A stretch of 12,024 nucleotides of DNA from Nitrospirales bacterium. Lineage in GTDB: Bacteria > Nitrospirota > Nitrospiria > Nitrospirales > UBA8639. The DNA is taken from the NCBI GenBank assembly GCA_029261305.1, contig JAJDBO010000261.1:1-12024 (forward strand), in the 5' to 3' direction. Each line of letters starts with the position of its first letter. Within the stretch, counting starts at the first letter, position 1. The notes below the pieces were generated by a model, which saw only the letters and a list, made by a program, of their open reading frames with translations, did not search any database and was not told where the DNA came from. Position numbers and translations under genes: made by a program. Below, piece after piece: positions 1 to 6,457 of the stretch.

Positions 1-1022
1 GTCATGGACTTGGTTGAACTCACCGGCACCTGTGATGCCTGCTGACCAAACACGGTTTTGATTACGTGGGTTTCTATTTTATCTGCAAAGGTCGAGGTCG
101 CATGTGCATTGATATATCCAATGTCCGCCTTCTCCACGCCCGCGTCTTTGAGTGCCTTCTCCATACAGTCCACGGCACCTGCACCATCATCAGGGGGAGC
201 CGTAATATGAAACGCATCACTGGTCATGGCATAGCCAACCAATTCGCCATAGATTCTGGCTCCTCGCCGTTGCGCATGCTCAAGCTCCTCTAACACGACA
301 ACGCCGGATCCTTCTCCAATCACAAACCCATCGCGTTCTAGGTCAAAGGGACGACTGGCTCCTTCAGGATTATCATTTTGACGAGATAAGGCTTTGGCTG
401 CCGCGAATCCAGCTAGGGCTAACGGACAAATCGTCGATTCCGCCCCACCTGCCAACATCACATCGGCCTCGCCTCGCTGAATAATTCGAAGGGCATCACC
501 GAGGCAATGATTTCCTGTGGCACAAGCGGTCACCGCGCAGGAATTTGGGCCGCGCGCACCAAATCGGATGGCCACTTGCCCGGAGGCCAAATTGATAATG
601 ACCATCGGGATAAAAAAAGGAGAAACCCTGCTCGGCCCTTTTTCCTTCAGAATCTCGTGGTAATGCTCAATGCCAGGAAGTCCACCGATCCCAGCTCCGA
701 TGTACACACCCACTCGCTCTGCATTATCCGAGGTAATTTTTAATCCGGCATCATCCACTGCTTCCTGGCTAGCCGCCACGGCATAGTGGATGAAGGAATC
801 CATCTTTTTGATTTCTTTTTTGTCGATATAATCGCCGGGATTGAAGTCTTTCACTTCACCGGCTATTTGGCAGGGATACTCGGTAGCATCAAATCGCGTG
901 ATCTTGGTGATTCCTGATTCCCCAGCGGTTAAGGCTTGCCATGTTTTTTTCACACCAATCCCTAATGGCGTCACCACGCCCAATCCTGTGATCACCACTC
1001 GGCGTCGATTTTGGTCAGCCAT
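1..1022 (-). CDS. fabF: 3-oxoacyl-ACP synthase II (FabF), C-terminus cut by window edge
   Basis: Beta-ketoacyl-ACP synthase II, the cytosolic elongating condensing enzyme that joins acyl chains to malonyl-ACP. I translated 340 codons from the ATG at 1022; the family is usually about 410 residues, so roughly 70 are missing. The protein opens with RRRVVITGLGVVTPLG, has the nucleophile motif TACATGNH (Cys at about residue 167), the first active-site histidine in NAHATST, and the conserved lysine in SSTKSM right at the edge; the second catalytic histidine lies beyond it. The loop after the histidine reads HATSTFADKIE, one residue shorter than the common HGTSTPxxDxxE and with Ala for Gly. It starts 19 bases after acpP stops, with only a weak GAG before the ATG, so it is probably co-transcribed and partly coupled to acpP. 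FabB is unlikely given the acpP-fabF context. Confidence 0.96.
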   Translation of the reverse strand, partial: MADQNRRRVVITGLGVVTPLGIGVKKTWQALTAGESGITKITRFDATEYPCQIAGEVKDFNPGDYIDKKEIKKMDSFIHYAVAASQEAVDDAGLKITSDNAERVGVYIGAGIGGLPGIEHYHEILKEKGPSRVSPFFIPMVIINLASGQVAIRFGARGPNSCAVTACATGNHCLGDALRIIQRGEADVMLAGGAESTICPLALAGFAAAKALSRQNDNPEGASRPFDLERDGFVIGEGSGVVVLEELEHAQRRGARIYGELVGYAMTSDAFHITAPPDDGAGAVDCMEKALKDAGVEKADIGYINAHATSTFADKIETHVIKTVFGQQASQVPVSSTKSM

Positions 1023-1041
1023 CACTCAACTATATACGCGA

Positions 1042-1272
1042 TCAGGTTTTTTCTTTGATGTAGTCAACGGCTTGAGAAACTTTTTGAATCTTTTCCGCAT
1101 CTTCATCCGGAATTTCAACATCAAATTCTTCTTCAAGTGCCATGACGAGTTCAACCGTATCCAATGAATCAGCCCCAAGATCTTCCACAAAGGAGGCTTC
1201 GGGGACCACTTCATCCTCTTCTACGCCTAACTGCTCTGCAATGATTTTTTTAATCTTGTCTTCAACTGCCAT
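1042..1272 (-). CDS. acpP: Acyl carrier protein
   Basis: Small acidic carrier that holds the growing acyl chain on a 4'-phosphopantetheine arm and shuttles it among the Fab enzymes, PlsX and lipid A enzymes in the cytosol. The 76-residue length is typical. The arm attaches to Ser36 in the perfect motif [10 protein letters not shown]; helix II after it is rich in Glu ([16 protein letters not shown]), the surface that the Fab enzymes recognise. The ATG at 1272 is preceded by a strong AGGAGGAG about 9 bases upstream, the best ribosome site of the fab cluster, which fits the high ACP level cells need. It lies between fabG (68 bases upstream) and fabF (19 bases downstream); an inverted repeat occupies the upstream gap. 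Confidence 0.98.
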   Translation of the reverse strand: MAVEDKIKKIIAEQLGVEEDEVVPEASFVEDLGADSLDTVELVMALEEEFDVEIPDEDAEKIQKVSQAVDYIKEKT

Positions 1273-1311
1273 CGAAATTGACTCCTCCTGTTAGTAAATT
1301 CTGTATCTGTC

Positions 1312-1343
1312 TGATGGCGATCATCTCGCTGTCGCGGCCATCA
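1312..1343 (-). other. Inverted repeat at the fabG stop / acpP leader
   Basis: TGATGGC (1337-1343 as read on the minus strand) pairs perfectly with GCCATCA (1312-1318): 7 base pairs around an 18-base loop that can itself fold CGC-GACA-GCG. The left arm contains the fabG stop codon TGA. No U-run follows, so it is not an intrinsic terminator. A role as a 3'-end or 5'-end stabiliser that helps raise acpP over fabG is inference only. Confidence 0.4.
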
Positions 1344-2081
1344 AGCCATATACATCCCACCATTCACATGTAACACCTGGCCCGTAATATAATTCGCGGC
1401 ATCTGAGGCCAAAAACTTCACGGCTTCTGCAATATCATTCGGCTGCCCTAAACGTCCCAAGGGAATTTGCTTGGAAAGCATATCCCTCACATCGTCCCCT
1501 AACGCCTGGGTCATCGCCGTATCAATAAAACCCGGAGCGACGGCATTCACCGTCACGTTCCGACTGGCATACTCTCTCGCAATGGTTTTCGTCAACCCAA
1601 TCACCGCCGCTTTAGATGCCGAATAATTTGCCTGGCCCGCATTTCCCATCACCCCAACCACTGAAGCCAGATTAATGATTCGGCCATACCGTTGTTTGGA
1701 CATGGGGCCTAGGGCCGCTTTGATGCAATAAAAGGTCCCCGTCAAATTGACCTGAATAACGGCGTTCCAATCCTCTTCTTTCATGCGTACGACAAGGCCA
1801 TCACGAGTGATTCCGGCATTATTGACGAAAATATCGATTCGCCCCCAATCCTTGACCACCTGATCAACCATAGACTTCACATCATCCCATTGACCAACAT
1901 TGGTTGAAATCGCTAATGCTTGCCGATTGTGCTTCTTTACCCGATCCACAGTGTCTTGACAACGTTCGGCATCGAGATCGGCCACCACCACATCAGCACC
2001 AGCCTGGGCTAACGTTTCAGCAATCGCTTGTCCAATCCCTTGGGCTGCTCCGGTCACCACTGCTTTTTTTCCTTCAAGCAC
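1341..2081 (-). CDS. fabG: 3-oxoacyl-ACP reductase (FabG)
   Basis: NADPH-dependent reductase of the beta-keto group formed by FabH/FabF. It is a classical short-chain dehydrogenase of 246 residues, the usual FabG length. Visible parts in order: cofactor loop TGAAQGIG at residues 10-17, NNAG at 87-90, and the full catalytic tetrad Asn112, Ser140, Tyr153, Lys157 (YSASK). Arg131 and Arg174 sit where FabG docks ACP helix II. The C-terminus GQVLHVNGGMYMA is typical. The ATG at 2081 has CGAGGG about 5 bases upstream. It follows fabD by 40 bases and precedes acpP by 68, so all three probably share a transcript. Many SDRs look alike, but the tetrad, the length and the position between fabD and acpP make FabG nearly certain. 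Confidence 0.97.
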   Translation of the reverse strand: MLEGKKAVVTGAAQGIGQAIAETLAQAGADVVVADLDAERCQDTVDRVKKHNRQALAISTNVGQWDDVKSMVDQVVKDWGRIDIFVNNAGITRDGLVVRMKEEDWNAVIQVNLTGTFYCIKAALGPMSKQRYGRIINLASVVGVMGNAGQANYSASKAAVIGLTKTIAREYASRNVTVNAVAPGFIDTAMTQALGDDVRDMLSKQIPLGRLGQPNDIAEAVKFLASDAANYITGQVLHVNGGMYMA

Positions 2082-2121
2082 GATACCCTCGCTTCACAAA
2101 TTCATATTTGGATGATTAGTC

Positions 2122-3063
2122 TTACGCAACATTTTTTAAGGTTGCCAAGGTAGTTTGAAGCGAATCTGGATTATGCACATTGCACAAAGTCGCCTCAGGG
2201 AGAATACGCTTCACCAGACCGGTGAGCACCGTTCCTGGGCCGATCTCCACAAACACCGTAATTCCCATTTCCCCCATGACACGAATGGATTGCTCCCATT
2301 GAACAGAAGATGGCAATTGCCGAACGAGTGACTCTCTGATTTCACTCGCCATGGTAAGAGCCTTCGCATCCGCATTATTGATTAAAGGCATTTCCAAGTC
2401 TGATAGAGGTGCGGACTCCACAAAAGACGCAAGTCGTTCGGCTGCTGGTCTCATTAAGGCCGTATGGACCGGCACACTCACAGGCAATGGCATCGCTCGA
2501 CGACACCCTTTGGTTTTGGCGATTTCGATTGCACGCTCCACCGCACATTTCTCTCCTGCAATAACCACCTGCCCAGGCGCATTAAAGTTGGCTGCTGACA
2601 CGATGCCCTCGGATTGCGCTTCTTGGCAGGCCTCCTGAACCACTTCAGACGTAAGCCCTAATACCGCCGCTACCAATCCACTGCCTGGAGGAACGGCTTC
2701 AGCCATGAATTTTGCGCGGTGCTGAACCAGGCGAACGGCATCCTCAAACCCCAAACCACCAGCACCAACAATTGCCGAATATTCCCCCAAGCTGTGCCCG
2801 GCTACGGCTATCGGTTTCTGTGTAGAGCCCAGCGATCGCAAGGCGACGATACTGGTCACCAATAAGGCGGGTTGCGTAAATTCCGTGTTATTTAATTGCT
2901 CAGCCGGTCCTTCAAAGCATAAGGCCGCCAGGTCATAGCCAAGAATGGTACTGGCGTCTTCATACAAGCGGCGAAGGTCTGGACGACTCTCAACCAACGC
3001 CTGCCCCATGCCAACGGATTGTGACCCCTGCCCTGGGAAAATAAAGCCAACCTTCTCAGACAT
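2122..3063 (-). CDS. fabD: Malonyl-CoA:ACP transacylase (FabD)
   Basis: Moves malonate from CoA to AcpP, giving the chain-extender substrate of FabH and FabF. 313 residues, matching the family. N-terminal FIFPGQGSQ (7-15), nucleophile Ser91 in GHSLGEY, Arg117 that holds the malonyl carboxylate (QHRAKFM), and His201 in VSVPVHTALM, the same numbering as the E. coli enzyme. The C-terminal EIGPGTVLTGL is also typical. The reading frame stays open upstream to 3405, but that part runs through the repeat element and antisense to the enoyl-reductase gene; the family N-terminus begins at the ATG at 3063, and no other ATG, GTG or TTG lies in frame just upstream. Unusually there is no Shine-Dalgarno sequence: the bases before the ATG are CTTACCCCCT. 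A promoter is proposed at 3125-3153. Confidence 0.96.
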   Translation of the reverse strand: MSEKVGFIFPGQGSQSVGMGQALVESRPDLRRLYEDASTILGYDLAALCFEGPAEQLNNTEFTQPALLVTSIVALRSLGSTQKPIAVAGHSLGEYSAIVGAGGLGFEDAVRLVQHRAKFMAEAVPPGSGLVAAVLGLTSEVVQEACQEAQSEGIVSAANFNAPGQVVIAGEKCAVERAIEIAKTKGCRRAMPLPVSVPVHTALMRPAAERLASFVESAPLSDLEMPLINNADAKALTMASEIRESLVRQLPSSVQWEQSIRVMGEMGITVFVEIGPGTVLTGLVKRILPEATLCNVHNPDSLQTTLATLKNVA

Positions 3064-3120
3064 AGGGGGTAAGATATGAGTGAATCCGCCGCCAAAGTCA
3101 ACGGGAAATTCTTTATGCCA

Positions 3121-3140
3121 AGAAATTATTAATAATTTCT
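3121..3140. promoter_or_regulatory. 20-bp perfect palindrome, candidate operator ahead of fabD
   Basis: AGAAATTATT followed by AATAATTTCT reads the same on both strands for all 20 bases, with no spacer; the symmetry breaks on both sides. It lies 57 bases upstream of the fabD ATG and covers the candidate -10 box AATAAT. A spacer-free AT-rich palindrome over a -10 box is what a dimeric repressor site looks like. I do not recognise it as a known FapR, FabR or FadR site, so the regulator is unknown. A simple cruciform or an insertion target are alternatives. Confidence 0.45.
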
Positions 3141-3153
3141 CACAGGTGGTCAA
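3125..3153 (-). promoter_or_regulatory. Candidate sigma70 promoter for fabD-fabG-acpP-fabF
   Basis: On the minus strand TTGACC (3153-3148) is followed by exactly 17 bases and then AATAAT (3130-3125); each box matches 5 of 6 consensus positions. Transcription would start near 3118, leaving about 55 untranslated bases before fabD. The -35 box lies in the terminal inverted repeat of the 118-bp element, and the -10 box lies in the 20-bp palindrome. Known: sigma70 consensus and spacing. Inferred: that this is used in the cell. Confidence 0.55.
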
Positions 3154-3260
3154 AAAGCTTGTCCAGCTAGGCCGCAGGGCATTTGGCGTGCGGAGCGTAC
3201 GCGAGTACGTGAGCACGACAAATGGCCGAGAACGCCGCTGGCGAGATTTTTGGCCAGCTG
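3143..3260. repeat. 118-bp palindromic element with terminal inverted repeats (REP/MITE-like)
   Basis: The two 16-base ends, 3143-3158 (CAGGTGGTCAAAAAGC) and 3245-3260 (read inverted CAGCTGGCCAAAAATC), match at 13 of 16 positions. Inside are nested inverted pairs: CATTTG/CAAATG (3180-3185 and 3218-3223), GTGC/GCAC, and a core GCGTAC-GCGA-GTACGT that closes a tetraloop. The element is GC-rich at its core, unlike its AT-rich flank at 3121-3140, and has no coding sign of its own. Its right end touches the stop codon of the enoyl reductase (TAA at 3261-3263). It resembles from memory short palindromic repeats scattered in Nitrospira genomes (shared pieces such as CGCCAGCGGCGTTCTCG and CTGCGGCC), but I cannot confirm this. 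Only one copy is in the window, and I see no clear target duplication. Confidence 0.7.
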
Positions 3261-4073
3261 TTAATCGACGATAAATTCTCCGCCATCGACGCACAACACA
3301 TTTCCGGTGACCCATTGAGCTTTGGGATGGCTCAAAAGGCCAATAGCTTCGGCAACGTCTTTGGTCGTGGTTAAACGTCCACAGGGATTTTTCCTCTTGG
3401 CCCAAGTCAGCATTTCATCTGACCCAGGAATTTTCCGTAATGCCGGGGTATCGGTGACTCCAGCCATAATTGCATTGGCGGTGATTCCCATGGGACCCAA
3501 TTCTAATGTGAGCTGACGAATATGGGATTCCAAGGCAGCTTTGGCCGCCGATACGGCGCCATACGTCTTCCAAACACGCGCACCACCTGCGCTAGTCATG
3601 GCAAAGATCCGCCCACCTTGCCCCATGAGGTCAGCGCCTACCATATCTTGGGTCCAATACACCAAGCTGTTCGCCATCACATCTAAGGTCATATCGATCT
3701 GAGCTTTATTCACGGCGTCCGCACTTGATGAAGCAATAAACGGTTTTAATGTGCCAAAGGCCAAGGAATGCAGAAGGACCTTGACAGTTTTGACTTTGCC
3801 CTTACTCAATTGTGCCTGTATCGATTCAACCACTTCTTTTCGTTTTTCAGCATCGGCCGCATTCACATTCCAAAATATGGCTTCACACCCAAGTTTTTTA
3901 ATCTCTCCAACAATTCGCTCTGCATTCGGAAGCGTTGATTTTCGATCAAGGTGGACGCCAAAAATATTCATACCCAACCCTGCCAATTCCAGGCCCACCG
4001 CCTCGCCAAATCCGCTCGACGCTCCTAGAATTAAAGCCCATTCTCCTTCTAACGGTCGATCAGGTGTTGCCAT
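3261..4073 (-). CDS. Enoyl-ACP reductase, FabI/FabL-like SDR
   Basis: Probably the NAD(P)H-dependent enoyl-ACP reductase of fatty-acid elongation. 270 residues from the ATG at 4073, chosen over the adjacent ATG at 4076 because AGAGGGG sits at better spacing. The catalytic pattern is Tyr171-x6-Lys178 (Y-GAVSAA-K) as in FabI and FabL, not the Y-x3-K of FabG-type SDRs, followed by AALESHIRQL; HSLAFG (102-107) corresponds to the FabI HSxGF region. The cofactor loop is GASSGFGEA (17-25), the classical SDR form seen in FabL rather than the FabI form. So it mixes features, and neither symbol is safe. It sits between fabH and fabD in the fab cluster, an unusual place that supports a fatty-acid role. 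A different SDR substrate cannot be excluded. Its 3' end abuts a repeat element. Confidence 0.8.
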   Translation of the reverse strand: MATPDRPLEGEWALILGASSGFGEAVGLELAGLGMNIFGVHLDRKSTLPNAERIVGEIKKLGCEAIFWNVNAADAEKRKEVVESIQAQLSKGKVKTVKVLLHSLAFGTLKPFIASSSADAVNKAQIDMTLDVMANSLVYWTQDMVGADLMGQGGRIFAMTSAGGARVWKTYGAVSAAKAALESHIRQLTLELGPMGITANAIMAGVTDTPALRKIPGSDEMLTWAKRKNPCGRLTTTKDVAEAIGLLSHPKAQWVTGNVLCVDGGEFIVD

Positions 4074-4147
4074 CATTTCCCCTCTCTTCGCTTTTCAAAT
4101 ATTGAATCATATTTTTTTCGTGTAGCTGCATGCCCAATCACAACTAA

Positions 4148-5128
4148 TTACCAGCGAACCACTCCAGACGCCCAGGTCAGTCCAGCGCCAAAGGCGGCTA
4201 GAACTATTAAACTTCCCGGTCGAATTTGTCCAGCCCTGACCGCTTCATCCAGCGCCAAGGGAATAGATGCTGCGGAGGTATTTCCAAATCGATCTAAATT
4301 AAGGATGACCTTATCCATTGACAAGCCCAGCCGTTGTCCCACGGCTTTGAGTATTCTGATATTAGCCTGATGAGGCACTAAATAATCGATATCGTCCACG
4401 GTGAGGTCATGAGGAGTCAGGGCCTCACGAACGGCTTCCTCCATGGTTTTTACCGCGATTTTAAACGTTTCATTGCCTCGCATTTTGACATACTGCATTC
4501 GCTCAGCCAGCATGGATTCGGAGGCAGGGAAAGACGATCCACCTCCTGGCACACAGATAAGGTCTGACAATCGGCCATCGGCATGTAGATGAACAGATAA
4601 TAACCCTCGATCTTCTTCCTCTGTTCGTCCAACCACCACGGCTCCTGCTCCATCCCCAAACAGTACACAGGTGTTACGATCTGTCCAATCCGTGACCGAT
4701 GACATAACCTCTGAAGCTATCACCAACACATGACGATATTGACCAGAACGAACAAACGCATTTGCCGCTGACAAAGCAAAAACAAACCCACAACAGGCTG
4801 CTGAAATATCGAAGGCCGCCGCGCGAGAAGCACCAAGTCTGTATTGAATAAGGGAGGCAGTGGAAGGAAGGGGCGAATCCCCAGTACACGTGGCCACAAT
4901 AATAAGGTCAAGATCAGCCGGCTGAATATTTGCTGCGGCCAAAGCTTGCTGAGCAGCTTGAACCCCTAAATCGGAACAGGCTTCCCCTGGAGCAGCTTTT
5001 CGACGCTCTCTGATCCCCGTACGTTCCACAATCCAGGAATCTGAAGTATCCACCAACTGTTCAAGGTCAGCATTCGTCAGTACCTGTTTCGGAACATAGG
5101 AACCTGTCCCTAGAATGTGACTTCTCAT
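4148..5128 (-). CDS. fabH: 3-oxoacyl-ACP synthase III (FabH)
   Basis: Starts each fatty acid by condensing an acyl-CoA primer, usually acetyl-CoA, with malonyl-ACP. 326 residues, standard length. The triad is complete: Cys112 (ISAACCGF), His253 (VPHQANIRI) and Asn283 (RFGNTSAAS). The N-terminus MRSHILGTGSYVPKQVLTN and C-terminus FGAGLTWASGVVRW are those of the family, and VERTGIRERR (34-43) carries the CoA-binding region. The active-site context has a second Cys (CC) where E. coli has CA. The ATG at 5128 comes only 3 bases after the plsX stop with no clear ribosome site of its own, so translation is probably coupled to plsX. The chain-type preference (straight or branched primers) cannot be read from the sequence by eye. 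Confidence 0.97.
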   Translation of the reverse strand: MRSHILGTGSYVPKQVLTNADLEQLVDTSDSWIVERTGIRERRKAAPGEACSDLGVQAAQQALAAANIQPADLDLIIVATCTGDSPLPSTASLIQYRLGASRAAAFDISAACCGFVFALSAANAFVRSGQYRHVLVIASEVMSSVTDWTDRNTCVLFGDGAGAVVVGRTEEEDRGLLSVHLHADGRLSDLICVPGGGSSFPASESMLAERMQYVKMRGNETFKIAVKTMEEAVREALTPHDLTVDDIDYLVPHQANIRILKAVGQRLGLSMDKVILNLDRFGNTSAASIPLALDEAVRAGQIRPGSLIVLAAFGAGLTWASGVVRW

Positions 5129-5131
5129 GAC

Positions 5132-6157
5132 TTAAGCCGTCTGAGGACCTGTGGTCGCGGGTTTGGTTAAACTTTCCGCGATATCCCGCTGAATGAGATC
5201 GATGAGCCGGCCTTTGGCTAAGGCCTCTGCGCGAATGATGGCATTTTTAATGGCTTTGGCCGACGACCGACCATGACAAATCATGCTAATGCCATTCACT
5301 CCCAACAAGGGAGCACCGCCGAATTCCGCATAATCGGTTCGTCTTCTCAAACGCATCAACGGCCCTGTGATGAATAAGAAGGAAAGACGCCCCAACCGAG
5401 AAGCCATCACCTCCCGCATCAGCATTTTCTTCATGGCATCCGCGAGTCCTTCGGAAATCTTTAACGAGACATTACCGAGAAATCCATCACAGACAATCAC
5501 ATCAGCATTTCCGCTATACACCTCCCGGCCTTCAAGGTTTCCTATAAAATTAAGGGAACTTTCTCGAAGGAGACGAAAGGTTTCCTTCGTCACATCATTT
5601 CCTTTGGAGTCTTCTTCTCCAATGCTCAATAATCCTACACGAGGGTTGGGCTTGTTGAGCAGATGCTTACCATATTCGTGACCCATGATTCCAAACTGGT
5701 AAAGCTGGCTGGAGGTACAGTCCACTGTGGCTCCGACATCCAACATAACAGCGGTTCCTTGCAAGGTTGGCAAGGTCGCGCAAATGGCAGGTCGTTCGAC
5801 CCCTTTGATCATGCCAAACAGGAAAAAAGCGGAGACCATAGTGGCACCGGTATTCCCCGCGCTGACGACAGCATCAGCCTCACCAGCTTTGACTAGATTT
5901 GTGGCGACCCAGATAGAGGAGTCGCGTTTCTTTCTGGCCACCTGAGCCGGCGACTCATGCATATCAACCGTTTGGGTGGCATGCTGAATGGTCAATCGCG
6001 AATCAGTCCCATTGACCCGATCCAACTCAGATTGAATTTGGTCTTCTTGCCCCACTAAGACCAACTCAATATCAAGCTCTTTGAGGGCCTGAAGCGACCC
6101 CTCAACGATGGGACCCAGGCCATGATCCCCGCCCATGGCATCAATTGCAATTTTCAT
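5132..6157 (-). CDS. plsX: Phosphate acyltransferase PlsX
   Basis: Peripheral membrane enzyme that converts acyl-ACP and phosphate to acyl-phosphate, the donor for PlsY in phospholipid synthesis. 341 residues, usual length. Signature stretches in order: IDAMGGDHG (5-13), VSAGNTGATM, LLSIGEEDSKGN, GREVYSGNADVIVCDGFLGN, and YAEFGGAPLLGVNG near the C-terminus. The first motif ends in Gly-Leu-Gly where many homologues have a Pro. The ATG at 6157 has no strong ribosome site within 12 bases; the nearest AGGG is 16 bases away and sits in a small hairpin (ACCCT-GAAAT-AGGGT). It lies 45 bases after rpmF and 3 bases before fabH, the rpmF-plsX-fabH order common in bacteria, which links ribosome and lipid synthesis. 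Confidence 0.97.
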   Translation of the reverse strand: MKIAIDAMGGDHGLGPIVEGSLQALKELDIELVLVGQEDQIQSELDRVNGTDSRLTIQHATQTVDMHESPAQVARKKRDSSIWVATNLVKAGEADAVVSAGNTGATMVSAFFLFGMIKGVERPAICATLPTLQGTAVMLDVGATVDCTSSQLYQFGIMGHEYGKHLLNKPNPRVGLLSIGEEDSKGNDVTKETFRLLRESSLNFIGNLEGREVYSGNADVIVCDGFLGNVSLKISEGLADAMKKMLMREVMASRLGRLSFLFITGPLMRLRRRTDYAEFGGAPLLGVNGISMICHGRSSAKAIKNAIIRAEALAKGRLIDLIQRDIAESLTKPATTGPQTA

Positions 6158-6202
6158 GAATATTTTGTGATGACCCTATTTCAGGGTTAAGGAAGGAGGG
6201 AC

Positions 6203-6385
6203 TCAGCCCTCTTCGACGGCAATGATGGCTACTTTTTTGTAGTAACCACAAGAAAGGCAGGTACGGTGGGGTAGCATTTTTTCATGGCACTGAGGGCAAA
6301 TAGAAAAACTCGGTGCTACCAGTTTTTGATGAGTTCGCCGTTTATCCCGCCTCGCCTTTGAATGTCTGTGTTTCGGATTCGCCAT
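6203..6385 (-). CDS. rpmF: 50S ribosomal protein bL32
   Basis: Small zinc-ribbon protein of the large ribosomal subunit. 60 residues: a basic N-terminus beginning MANPKHRHSKARRDKRR, then two Cys pairs, C30-x2-C33 and C43-x2-C46 (CPQC and CLSC), so this is the zinc-binding (C+) form. The ATG at 6385 has GAGGG 6 bases upstream. It stands between the YceD-family gene and plsX, the widely conserved arrangement. Confidence 0.97.
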   Translation of the reverse strand: MANPKHRHSKARRDKRRTHQKLVAPSFSICPQCHEKMLPHRTCLSCGYYKKVAIIAVEEG

Positions 6386-6424
6386 AGTATTCCCTCAAAA
6401 AGTCGAATGCCTGATTGTTACATT

Positions 6425-6448
6425 TCTCGAAATCAATAAATCTCGAGA
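6425..6448 (-). other. Small inverted repeat between yceD stop and rpmF
   Basis: TCTCGA (minus strand 6448-6443) and TCGAGA (6430-6425) form a perfect 6-bp stem around a 12-base AT-rich loop, 10 bases after the yceD stop. No U-run follows, so it is not a clear terminator; it may be a processing or protection hairpin, or chance. Confidence 0.25.
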
Positions 6449-6457
6449 CTACCTGTC

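Noticed and set aside
3064..3405. 114-residue N-terminal extension of FabD from the open frame up to 3405
   Set aside because: It runs through the palindromic repeat and antisense to the end of the enoyl reductase; FabD homologues begin at the MSEKVGFIFPGQG start.
3751..4125. 124-codon plus-strand ORF, and other plus-strand ORFs such as 841-1167 and 5367-5681
   Set aside because: They lie antisense to well-supported genes, have no recognisable family features, and are expected shadows of their codon pattern.
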